From Angiostrongylus vasorum (Eukaryota > Nematoda > Chromadorea > Rhabditida > Metastrongylidae): DNA of 64,000 nucleotides. A program made the position numbers and the translations under genes. The notes beneath the pieces were generated by a model. It made no database searches, was not told the DNA's origin, and was given only the letters and a program-made list of their open reading frames with translations. Numbering within the stretch: the stretch's first letter is position 1; each line of letters starts with the position of its first letter. Shown piece after piece: positions 1 to 10,104 of the stretch. The stretch is taken from positions 1 through 64,000 of the forward strand of contig JADANN010000299.1 of assembly GCA_018806985.1 (NCBI GenBank), in the 5' to 3' direction.

Positions 1-1505
1 CATCCTATTTAAAATACCTAGTTATCACAAGTTTGATGAAGATCTATAAAGTTGGCCTCACATATAGGGCCATGCTCGAGCTCATCAGCGAGGAACATTG
101 CCTCGACGACATCACTCTCAACAGCTCCACCGGGTAATAGACATTTTCCCGGATCATAAATAAGGGTGAGTCATGTAGAAACTTGTCTATTAACTTTATT
201 TTGAATCAAAGAATTTTCCAACATACGTCAAATCTGGAATATTATGGGATATCTCCCTAGTGAAAAGCTGTCAAATCCAGTTCAGTACGTACCATCATCT
301 CTATGACAATCGCAGCCGAAGCAACAGCAACACCCAAGAAGTAGATTTATGTACAAATTTTTTAACCGCTTGGAAAATGTTTATTGTAATAAGCAGATGT
401 ATCAAAACAAATGAAGCTAACTTTAACTACGAAGACACTTGTTCGTTTGCTTCAGCACGCACCGCAATAAGTATTTTGAAGAAAATCGGTCAGAAAAGAG
501 AACTTTTTGCAAAGAACCACAGTATGGACTCTAAAAAACTCATTCTTAGCAGTTAGAAGGCGATAAAACGTAGTGGCTTCAGAATTTGTTAACAAATTAA
601 AAGTAATCTTATTCTTGCGAACATTCTTGTCGAGCTGACGTGAAGTTGTTAATATATCTCCTAAGAACTTCGATGGTTAACGCTTTGCGACTCCGCCTTT
701 AAAAAAAGGGACTCCGAACAAAACGGAAACGACTCGCGGCTTCCTCACTACTCATTAAAAATATACGTGCTAACCTCGCGTTAGGTAAATAAGTAGCCCA
801 TTGCACAAAATATTGGCACCAACACTATACTAAACGAGAGAAAAAATAAGGCGCCACCTTTCCGTTCTCTTACAAAACCATTTCCTACTGTAGTTGGTCT
901 GCACGTTTCTTTCCAGCAGGTTCCTTGTCGGCCAAGTATACTGCTATCTCAGAATCCAGTTCAATTAGATGCGAACGCAACTCCTAAATGACAAGGCAAA
1001 TACGAGAAATGACTAAAAACTAGAAAATGGGAAATTTCTAGATCTTCGCATGACATTTAGCCTGGTCAGCTAAATGAATCCAATTCCAGCAAGCGCTATT
1101 TAGTTCTTCTTCAACTGCAGAACATTGCTTAAAGATCTTTAACCGGCACAGTATACGGTAAGGGAAATCACTAGCGCTTCGGATGAATCGTAATCATAAG
1201 ATAGCAAACCCTCTTTCCGATTAACAAAATCGACTGCCACTATTTTGGTGGACTGGGACGCGGTAATGCGGCTATCCCAGGATTGTAGCATAGAAATAGC
1301 ACTGAACAGCAAAGAACGAGCTTATTGAAAAAGACGTGATCATGATGCAGCAACCACCGAACAAAGGAGAATCTCTGCTTTTCTTGACAAGTGAGAAACA
1401 AAGCTAATCGAATGAAAGAAACGAAAAGGGATCAGCACAGAATTTGGAGTCGGCCCATATAGACGAAGTTAAGTAAATTATTCCTCCAAAAAATAGCTGA
1501 AAGTA
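1..1505. other. Intergenic region, nothing recognised
   Basis: AT-rich sequence with no convincing exon, splice-site series or repeat family that recurs elsewhere in the window. Short open frames here (for example 260-556) lack protein-like composition and splice context. Confidence 0.5.
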
Positions 1506-1509
1506 GTGG

Positions 1510-4500
1510 CATAGGCGACATCACGGATCCCTCTCATAGAGGGGTCCCATGCTGGTTAGTGACGAAGCATGGTGGCGCGTCCTCAGGAGGCGGATAAGGG
1601 GGTTAATCGCGGGCCAAAAGCGACTACCTGTTTCCCTGAGACGCAAGTGGATCCAAGTGATGTACTCATCTTTCTGCTGCGCCCGATTTGGTAAATACCC
1701 TCTCTATTTACTAAGACGTAGTCATGCCTGCGTGCGTCGGTGTTTTCTTGTTTATGCGGATTGTATTCTATGAGGCATTTCGGCCAAAAAGCCTACAATC
1801 AAGTAACAGAGAAGAACATGGGAGGTGTTTAAGAGTCACCTCCAACAAATAAAGCTCCACGCCTACCTACTCTGGGAGACGCTAGCAAGCTCGCCGTCAG
1901 TATACCCAGCCCCGTGTTCAGAGCTCAGCAAGCTATACGTGGGTATCAAAAAGGTAAGCACAGTGAAACAAGCGGGTCTCATTCTCCCCAAAAGAGCTCC
2001 GATTCGGCAGCTTTGGGTAGGACGAGTACGGAGATGCTGCTAAAATCTCAGGGCCATTTCAAGATGCCTAAATCGCAGGGGACTAAGGTGACGATCTGTA
2101 CATACAGTGCAGGCACGTTTGCATCTGAGTCCTCGATAGAACAATCACGTTGCCTGATCATGCAGACAATAATCATAAAGTACGACGTCATAGGGACTGA
2201 CTGAGATGAGAAGAAGCCATCGATTCAACGCCGTCTATGACACTGGTGAACTGTTACACGAAACATGTGACAGTTGAAGATTCAACGGCTTCAGCGTTTT
2301 CTTCAAGACGATTTTGGTAACTGTCATCTACTCATTGGAACAACTAACAACCTGAATTGGACGTCTACCACTAAAGAGATGTGGATCAATACAAGATTTG
2401 ACAATTCTTGTCGCTCCTGCACCGACATCAAGCTCTGACGAAAAAAAAGTCAGAACGTTCAATATGAATTTTGAGAAGTTATAAAGAGAAGACGATACAT
2501 TCTTCGAGGTCATCATTGGAGATTTCAATGTCAAGACTGGACCCAGAAGAACGTCTGAAGAACGTCAGATTGGAACCTACGGATTAGAATGCAACGGGAA
2601 GAGTGGGCGACGCGAGAGTCTTTCAATGGAGAGCATCACAACGGAATAGAACATAGCATAGCAAATTTAATGTTTTGCCCAACCGTTGTCGCTGCTGTTC
2701 CAAAATTTTATCCTGGATCACACCATCGCCTCCGAGTAAAATTTCATAGCTTGGGTAAGGGAGAAAAAGCCGCTATCCGAAAAGCACCATAAAGCTGAGA
2801 TTTGTTAAATTCATTAGTTTTGTAGTTTTCCATAAAATGATGATCTCGGTAAAATCGACGAGGATTAAGATTGGCCCATTCAACAACTTCACGTAGCGCT
2901 ATGAAAGCCGAGAATTCCAGAGTCACCAAGAGACGCTGTCCCAAACAAACTCCAGCTAATTCGCTAGCGTGGAATCGCATGAGATACAGGCAACAACCAA
3001 CTTGCCACCGAAGTTGTTAAACAAAGAAGACAAACGATAAAAGAAGATTTTACAGAGAGAGAAGAGCAGCAGTTATGGTCGAAGCTGCAAAGGGTAGGAA
3101 AGGCATTCGCAAAGCCCATCGAAGCCTCGACGATCACAAAACGAAGATGATTGTACTCCGACGTCCAGAAGGAACAGTTGCAGTGTCCAGAAAGGCTATG
3201 GAAAAAATCTCTCACGATAAGCACTCAGATCTCTTCAACAGCCATGACCTTTTACCATCATATGAAATAGAGGAGGATGTATATGTTGTACCACCAGTTC
3301 TGGCTTTCCGAAATCCCAACATGCCATTTTGCCGATAAAAAAATCGAACAACGCCACGTCCCGATAAGATAAGATCTGAACACCTGGATAACATTTTGCC
3401 AACCCTCTTGAACACACTGGCTCTGCGTTTCACATGTTATCTGTCCGAATGCAAGATTTCTACTCAGTGGAAGGCTAGCAAGAACGCATTATTCTCCAAA
3501 AACGGCAACTCCAAGATATCGGCAACTACCGTCCAATCTGCTTGCTCTCTGCCGTCTACAAACTTTTCACTTGAGTCATCCTAAACAGGACTGACAGAAC
3601 ACTGGACGGAGGACAGCTATGTGAGCAAGCAGGGTTTCGAAAAGGATTTAGTACGACGGACCACATCCATACGATAACAAGACTCATTGAAGTAACGCAG
3701 AGTACAGAAGACCACTATGTCTCACTTTGTTCGATTTAAAGAAGGCTTTTGACTTAGTTGAGATAGAAACGGTCATAGAAGCCCTGGACAGTCAACGACT
3801 AACCGTTCAGTGTATAGAAATTCTTTGTGAACTATATAAAAATCCATAACCAAGATATCACCACCTGTACAACGGTATTACCATCGATGTCAAGTGAGAG
3901 CTTGAACAAGAAGGTACCACTCCGTCAAAATTAATTAACGCAACCCTCGAAAACGTCATGCGAACACTGAAATGGGACAACATAGAAGCGAAAATCGATG
4001 GTCGGCAATTACACCATCTTCGCTTTGCCGGAGACATCGTTCGTATAACACTAAACACTTGCCAAACGGAAAGAACCCTTGCTGACTTCGATAACTGGTC
4101 TTCTACTAAGTATCACAAAAAGCGATGTTCATGAAGAAGGGATTGGTTACGCATGCGCCATTCACGCTCAAACGGAATCAATGTCTCCGAGAGGTCCAGT
4201 TATGTCTATCAAGGTCAGGAAATCCGCATTATGAACGGCTTAGCTCCAGAGTTGAGCAGAGGGAAACGAACGGCTTGGGAGCTTTCAAAGAGCATCGAGG
4301 ATGTAGTGAAGAGAACAAAGAGCACCGGATTCCGTGCCCACCTTTTGGACTCAACAGTACTTCCTGCTTTAGAGTATGCGTTAGAAACCTGGATCGCTAC
4401 CTAAGCAGGATTACACTCGGGGTTATTGAACGCGCAATCAAAACGACGATGCTAAGAGCACCCCGTGTCACACAAGTGAGGAAGGAGATCCGAAGCTGCG

Positions 4501-4810
4501 TCCTGCGTCAACGGCCAAAAATAAGAGACTGTTACTTTGTTCCAATCTGTCGAAGGTAAAATGTGCCGAACACATGGTGCGTATGAACGACAGCTGGGGG
4601 GACAAGCGCCGTTAGTGACTGGATGTTGTACACACTACAGAAAGGCCACCGATCTAATGGTCAGAGTTCTTAACGAAACCGTTTCCCTAGAGTGAGTCGA
4701 ACGCATCGGGTTACTTTCGCCAGCGACAGGGAAAAATGGAAGATTTACTGGCGCCCACTCGAGTAACTCGACGGTGAACGGGAAGACAGGTAATGCAGGT
4801 GATAGGCGAA
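1510..4810 (+). mobile_element. RTE-type non-LTR retrotransposon, near full length, inactive
   Basis: Decayed copy of an RTE-clade LINE. The 5' untranslated part begins near 1510 (GC-rich leader to about 2200). Endonuclease remnants follow: an IIGDFNVKTGPRR-like motif near 2515 and a GSHHRL motif at about 2716-2733, where the family normally has SDH, so a catalytic Asp is changed. The reverse transcriptase part runs from about 3060 to 4100, with the fingers/palm segment near 3530-3760. The active-site segment at 4024-4035 reads F-A-G-D instead of FADD. The C-terminal SYVYQG and ERAIKTTMLRAPR blocks follow to about 4600. The frame is broken many times by stops and indels, and part of the linker at 2800-2960 is poorly preserved. 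The 3' end is near 4800. It cannot encode a working protein. Confidence 0.9.
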
Positions 4811-5361
4811 ATTATATCTAGTCGTAGCTTTTGTTCAGAACGACCCTTTTACTTATCTTTCCATTTTATCCTAATTTTTCTTTTGAGTGCTTCACGATAA
4901 AATGTTGTTCAGCGGACACAAGACGACATTCCTGTTATTCTTGTACACTCGTTACTTACACCTATTTGCAATGCATGGCAATCGGGCAGTTAGTTTAATT
5001 TATGACTTTACTTTCGTATAGTACTAGTAACGTAGACCCATTGAATCAATGATGTTTTCGAGTTCAACTACAGTGTATTCAACCAATTGCCGTTCCAGTA
5101 ACATAATTGTTTTTCCTCGTTTAGCCGACATCATTCAATAAGTACAAAAATTCGTAATGTCCTATGTAGGGTTCACACCATTTCAGTTCTTTCTCAACGC
5201 GCCGATTAACCACAAAAAGTTTTTTCTCTGTCATTTTATGATTTTACAACGATAATCTCTAGTAATTCATTAAATATCGAGTATTTCAGTCATCCATTCT
5301 CGTTCATACATTTGATGTTTCAGTGATCGCTTTGTTTGAAAAGACTTTTTAGCATATCAGG

Positions 5362-5417
5362 ATGGGTTACATGTACATGTATTTCGCTCTCCCATTGTTG
5401 CTCCTATTATGTCAGCG
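5362..5417 (+). CDS. Candidate signal-peptide exon, possibly first exon of the PEBP gene
   Basis: ATG followed by a hydrophobic stretch (MGYMYMYFALPLLLLLCQR) and a plausible donor CG|gtacga in phase 2. An acceptor at 6760 would join in phase with the next PEBP exon. Against it, the usual PEBP N-terminal strand region would be missing, so an intervening exon or a chance ORF is equally possible. This is inference only. Confidence 0.28.
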
Positions 5418-6028
5418 GTACGATTTTCTTTCATTTTTTGAATCACGAACCATCAAGTCGAGTCAGCAAAGTGGTTTCAGGACTTCTTCTCTTTCCGATC
5501 CTTTAGGTTACATTAAATCAGGAACGATGCCTTTACAAGTGACATGGCAGAGTGCTACGGTGAATTCTTCATAAGTTGCGAAAACTAACATTTCCTCAAC
5601 TTGAAAAAACGAACAACTCTAGAAAAGAGAAGAAACAAGTTGATCTAACGTACAACATTATTGACGTTTTTTTTTCCTTCGAATTCCAGACGATTTGAAA
5701 CTAGTAGCTAAATCCTGTTTAGGGTTATTTTTTTTGTAAATTTTGCATCGTCTGAAATTTGTCGTTCACTAAATTTATTGTTCTTCTATTGGGCTTAGAT
5801 AGTCAATATCATGATGGGATGATCAGGGGAGGCATTTGAAAATTATTTTAATAACCTATGAAGACCAGGTTGACTGCTTTTGCGAGGAACATCAAATAAC
5901 ATCTATATCTCATCCATACCACGATTCGAAAGTTCACCTAATCTCTGTGTAAGAAAAAATCGCAGCAAATTCTAAAATTGGAAAAAAAATTGAAAAGGGT
6001 GCTGTTCACAGGGCTGAAAACAAAGGCT

Positions 6029-6064
6029 GGCTCTGATGAAGACAAAGATATCGAAACGTTAGCT
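6029..6064 (+). ncRNA. Hammerhead-like ribozyme motif in a PLE-type terminal remnant
   Basis: Reads GGCT-CTGATGA-...-GAAAC-GTT-AGCT. The CUGAUGA box is at 6033-6039, the GAAA box at 6053-6056 and a GUU cleavage triplet at 6058-6060. Stem I can form from GGCU and AGCU (one G-U pair). Stem II is weak. Helix III is minimal (C-G plus A-U), the layout published for minimalist PLE hammerheads thought to act as dimers. Confidence 0.55.
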
Positions 6065-6760
6065 GAAATAAATCTATGCATCAACCTCGTGCAAGATAAA
6101 CAGTATAAATACATAAAGGTTGTAGTGATTAAATAGTGACTAAAGTATTGAGGCATTTCATTGCATTGGCATTCGACTTGTAACTTCGTTCAAACAGCAA
6201 ATGTTGACGAATAGTGTTTATTCAGCTGATTTCCATTCCTTGAAATTTCATTTTCTTCTTCAAGTTTGCTGTTGAACTCCCGATAGTGTTTTTTTGGCGT
6301 GAAAGAATAAGATACGGTAGCAGAAGTCAACTAAATTAAACGGAGTCCGACATAAGTAGAGTGGGACATTTGAAATAGTAAGTAGTTCTAATACTAATTA
6401 ACGTACGCCAGAGAACGCTTCCACCATAAAAAGAAGTCTTGTCGAGATACAACAACAACTACTTTGGTCCATTAAGAGAACAAAATCTCCGTGGTGGCAA
6501 TCTGTAAACTACTGAGCAACTTTGACTCATAACTTCGCGAAAAAACCCTAAACCCTTAAACAGTAATATAACTCTGAACTGACAGTTACTTTGCTGCTAA
6601 ACTCCATAGTACAGATGAACCACCCATTTATCTAACCAGCTACGAAACTGGTTGCTCAATATCCCTTATCACTTTATCCATTATCTTTTCCTTATGGCTA
6701 TGGTTTCCCATTATTTTCTCAAAGTTTTCTGCATTTTTTTTGCGATTTCTCACTTGTTAG

Positions 6761-6873
6761 TTTAATGATTCAGGCGCGTTTTGGAAACAAACTAACCCTA
6801 TTGGCTGCAGCTTCACAACCGACACTGAAGTGGAAAGCTTCCCCATCCTCATTGTACTCAGTTATTATGATCG
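6761..6873 (+). CDS. PEBP-family protein, exon a
   Basis: First recognisable exon of a phosphatidylethanolamine-binding protein (PEBP/RKIP fold, a small ligand-binding protein found in the cytosol or secreted). It encodes GNKLTL and QPTLKWKASPSSLYSVIMI, corresponding to the family's strand leading into the DPDAP loop. The exon starts after ttgttag (6760) or after attcag (6773); an ATG at 6765 is in frame but would make a protein lacking the normal N-terminus. The donor is ATCG|gtaagt, phase 1. I did not find a certain upstream exon with the usual PEBP N-terminal block. Confidence 0.8.
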
Positions 6874-7494
6874 GTAAGTTATCAAAACGAGCTCTTCCAC
6901 TAGCTTATAAACCGCAAAACTTTAAGGATTGATTTCGAAAACTTTTTTTCAGAACAAAGGGATCCTCTAGAAAAAAGTTACATGTGAAAAAATTTGACGC
7001 AAAAGATAGAACGATAACAGTGTACGAGCACTACTTCTGATTCATTTCTCAAGCCCCGTCTGAATTGGATCAAATGACGCGCAAGATATCTTTCAATGAG
7101 ACGTTCCTCCTAGGTATCGAGCTCCGGAAATGTTCAAGTAAAATGTTTGTAGAAGCGCACTTAGAAAGACGTCACTGATCATTACAAGACCAGTTTGTCT
7201 CTGGTTTAATAGTTTGAAAAACTTGGTTCAAATCAACTGATTTTGAAAGAAGACCAAAAATTCCGGGAGCAAACGACAAAAATATGACACATTTTCCAAA
7301 ATGTTTAGAGTTCACAGATGTAGAATGCTTTGCAGTTCGTCAAAGCCATTAAAATGGTGCTAACGAATAAAAGAATGGAAAACAAAGAAACAGAAGGAAG
7401 AAAAAAAATGCTTTAGTGAAATAATTAAAGTTGCTGCTTCACCGTTGTATCTACTTTACCTGATTTTCTTTACATTTATTCTAATTCTCTTTAG

Positions 7495-7632
7495 ATCCTG
7501 ACGCACCATCAAAAGAAAATCCATTTCGACGTGATTATTTGCACTGGCTGGTAGTGAATATTCCCGGAAATGAAATAAGTCGTGGTGAAACGTCTGTTTC
7601 CTATATCGGACCTGCTCCACGCCCAGGTACAG
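7495..7632 (+). CDS. PEBP-family protein, exon b (ligand-site core)
   Basis: Carries the family's conserved region: DPDAPSKENPFRRD, then HWLVVNIPGN, then YIGPAPRPGTG. The DPDAP loop and the HWLVVNIPG strand line the anion-binding pocket in known PEBPs. Acceptor ctctttag|AT and donor ACAG|gtacg leave phase 1 on both sides, matching exons a and c. Reading frame intact. Confidence 0.93.
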
Positions 7633-7873
7633 GTACGATATTGTATTTTCCCTTGAAAAACGCGTCAGAACGTTCGGCGTCGACTACCCGCTTGGCGATC
7701 CTCCTTGCAACCGAGTGCATTCGTAACATCACAGAGATGGTTCCCAGGATCGACTTTCTATTAACCTCGGCATTGGATTATAAATCTGTTGTTCTCTTTC
7801 TTACAGCAATCGCGAGGCTATTATTCAGCTCATCTTTACTTCGTTACGAATATAACACATACAACACAACGGT

Positions 7874-7911
7874 AGCTGACGTGGCAGTATCGTCTTCTTC
7901 AGAGCCTGGAA
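7874..7911 (-). ncRNA. Broken hammerhead-like motif, left arm
   Basis: Minus strand reads GGCT-CTGAAGA-AGACGATACTGCC-ACGTC-AGCT. The four-base GAAA element expected between GCC and CGTC is absent, so the catalytic core is lost. The same loss is present in the right arm near 8509-8540. Confidence 0.5.
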
Positions 7912-8508
7912 GGGTACACCAACATGCAATTTACTAGGTCAAACGCTTCAACAACGCGAACAGAAAGATGAAAATCTGAACAGTAATTACACGACCACCG
8001 GCTTCTCCAAAAATCCATCGTTTTTAACTGTTTTCCACCAAGGAAGAACAGCCGCTTAGAGTCGCATATGGTTGATGACTGCACCACCCCACATCAAAAA
8101 TCAATTCTGAGATACGGGGCAAGGTCATGTGTCATCTTAGACCATTCTTCCCTGCCATTCATTTTCGGATTTTTGGAATGGAATTTTTGGAGTAAAGCAT
8201 CAACGCGCAAATTTCTCGAAGCTTTTTGGATAATTTCTAAATCCGAGATTGGATAGAAGGGAAGAATACTCTGAGATAACGCGTGATCTAGCCCCGTATC
8301 TCAGAACAGATTTTTGATGTGGCCTTGTACAGTCATCAACCATATGCGGCTCTAAGCGGCTGTTCTTCCTTGGTGGAAAACAGATAAAAACGGTGGCTTT
8401 TTTCGAGAAGGCGGTGATCGTGTAATTATCGTTCAGATTTTCATCCTCCCTGTTTGCGTTGTTGAAACGTTTGACCTAGTAAATTGCATATCAGTGTACC
8501 CTTCCAGG

Positions 8509-8542
8509 CTCTGAAGAAGGCGATACTGCCACGTCAGTTACC
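8509..8542 (+). ncRNA. Broken hammerhead-like motif, right arm
   Basis: Plus strand GGCT-CTGAAGA-AGGCGATACTGCC-ACGTC-AGTT. The GAAA box is missing exactly as in the left arm, so cleavage is not expected. Confidence 0.5.
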
Positions 8543-8843
8543 GTTGTGTTGTATGTGTTATATTCGCAAGGAAGTAAAGATGTGCTGAATAACAACCTCG
8601 CGATTGCTGTAAAAAGAGAACAACAGATTTATAATCGTAGAGGTGGTTGAATGCATAGTTGTCCCATCTGGAATATCAAATATTTGCTTGTGGTCTTCAC
8701 CTTCCAAGTTTAACAAAATTTAAATCATGGTCTCACTAGCAACAGACCGGCTCGATTTTTTTCTCATATGTTGGAAACTGCCATTACTGATACGTCAGTC
8801 TAGAGTGAAACTTTTCAGAAACCCTCTCAAAATTTTTTTAGAT

Positions 8844-9122
8844 AAAAAGGATAAAGCTCTCAGCGTTGATTAGACGCTGAGGGAGGCGCCATGCATTCGA
8901 GTTCACCAAGCTTCGTTAGAGGGACTGAATACACATCCGGCCAATGCAAGGACTCGCAGTGGCGTACCGATCGATGTATTACATCACTGCTGATATCTTC
9001 CCAGTCTGGTATCAATTCTCCTATCCTGTATGGATGGAAGCCTTGGTGAGCCGAGGCTGCCAGATCGAATCAACGACCATTGGTGTATGCCAAGGATTAT
9101 CTAAACACTGTGCAAGACGCAC
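8844..9122 (-). repeat. tRNA-derived SINE (copy 1)
   Basis: Degenerate copy of the window's main SINE. On the minus strand a tRNA-like head (A-box-like near 9122, B-box-like GATCGAATC region near 9062) leads to a body with the conserved string of TGCATTC/GAATGCAT blocks and the tail gcgttgat...aaagctctcagcg. It lies in the PEBP b-c intron. Confidence 0.7.
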
Positions 9123-9258
9123 GCTACTTGAATGCACGTTGAACCTAGCAAATGCTGAAATTTCGTTCATGGGACGAAATTTTTGGCATCAGAATGATAG
9201 ATTTATAAGGAAATATTGCATTGTACTTAAACACTTATTTTTTACTTCGCGTCAAGAG

Positions 9259-9485
9259 GTGCGTGTGCTGCAGTGTTCGAAGGCGCTCTGCAACACACAC
9301 GTGAGGTCGATTTGATACCATAGTTGTCTGGAAGTATAGCACCACTAGTTCGATACATGGATAGACCACAGCGATTCATTGTAAAGGCCAGATATGCATT
9401 CAATCACCTCCAAACGATGCATAATGAAGTGGAATGCATGGCGCATCCCTCAGGGATTGATCAACACCAAGAGCTTTATCCTTTA
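9259..9485 (+). repeat. tRNA-derived SINE (copy 2)
   Basis: Same family as copy 1 but on the opposite strand. The head gcgtgtgctgcagtg, the body ggccagatatgcattcaatc and the tail gattgatcaac...gagctttatcc are clear. Part of the body after the head is deleted. Copies 1 and 2 form a loose inverted pair in one PEBP intron. Confidence 0.75.
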
Positions 9486-9507
9486 CTATCATTTAACTTT
9501 ACTTCAG

Positions 9508-9567
9508 GTTTCCACAGATATTATCTTATGGTCTACAAACAACCGAAGGCTCTTTCAATAAAAAACG
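9508..9567 (+). CDS. PEBP-family protein, exon c (frame off by one)
   Basis: Acceptor tacttcag|GT. The exon encodes GFHRYYLMVYKQPKALSI, containing the second PEBP signature (G-x-H-R-Y). As written it ends in phase 1 at AACG|gtgg or runs into a TAG at 9574, but the next exon needs phase 2. One more A in the A6 run just before the donor would give phase 2 and a normal KKR-FNTTQF junction. This looks like a homopolymer length error or a fresh mutation. Confidence 0.8.
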
Positions 9568-10037
9568 GTGGAATCTAGAGCACAGTAGGTTACAGTATAA
9601 TTCTACAATAATTCTATTCTGTTCCAATTGCATCACCTCTAATCCTGCTAATCGTTGGATAACTTCAACGACATTAGTAAAATTTTCGTTCTACTCATTT
9701 GCAAGCCACAATTACCAAATGCGCTTCACTAGCGCAGACGACACGAATAACACTACATCAAAAGAAAAGGATATGAAATCCATCATTTCTACACCGTAGT
9801 TAGCCAAGCAAAAGATTTCAGCATCACTTATAGTACCTTTATAGGTTTAGATAGGTGATCGCTCCAGATTGAAATGTAGAACGTCCTCCACTCTTCGTTG
9901 ATGACCTTCTTGATGTTGTATTTCGCTTGGAAACCTATCTTCCATGAAGTTGCAACATTAAGTTACTAAAGGAGCATTTAATGATAATCTAGTGGAGTTC
10001 ACCCCGAAATATTCTTTTTTCTTAACCGTTCTTTCAG

Positions 10038-10104
10038 TTTCAACACCACTCAGTTTGTCGAAGAGCACGGTTTGAATGATGCCATAGCCGGAAACTTCTT
10101 CAAA
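10038..10104 (+). CDS. PEBP-family protein, exon d
   Basis: Encodes FNTTQFVEEHGLNDAIAGNF followed by FK, the conserved C-terminal helix/strand region of PEBPs. Acceptor ctttcag and donor AAA|gtgagt, phase 0. The family's final YDDYVP-type block should follow but I could not find it before 12 kb. A possible tiny terminal exon after tttcag at 11271 (LPESSKK then stop) is too short to trust. Confidence 0.88.

Larger units (their letters stand above)
4811..6760. other. Intergenic stretch upstream of the PEBP exons
   Basis: Mostly AT-rich DNA with no clear coding exon. It contains a hammerhead-like motif at 6029-6064 inside a probable PLE terminal remnant (about 5990-6160). A candidate signal-peptide exon at 5362-5417 is listed separately. 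Confidence 0.5.
7741..8636. mobile_element. PLE terminal-repeat hairpin (internally deleted Penelope-like element)
   Basis: Two long inverted arms (about 7766-8142 and 8268-8636) are PLE terminal repeats head to head. The 125-nt centre keeps a trace of the PLE endonuclease C-terminus: LEAFWI at about 8214-8231, as in the GIY-YIG end of the copy at 35.4 kb. The left tip (7741) has the family end ttcccaggatcgactttc. It lies in the intron between PEBP exons b and c. Both arms contain a hammerhead-like motif that has lost the GAAA box. Confidence 0.85.
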
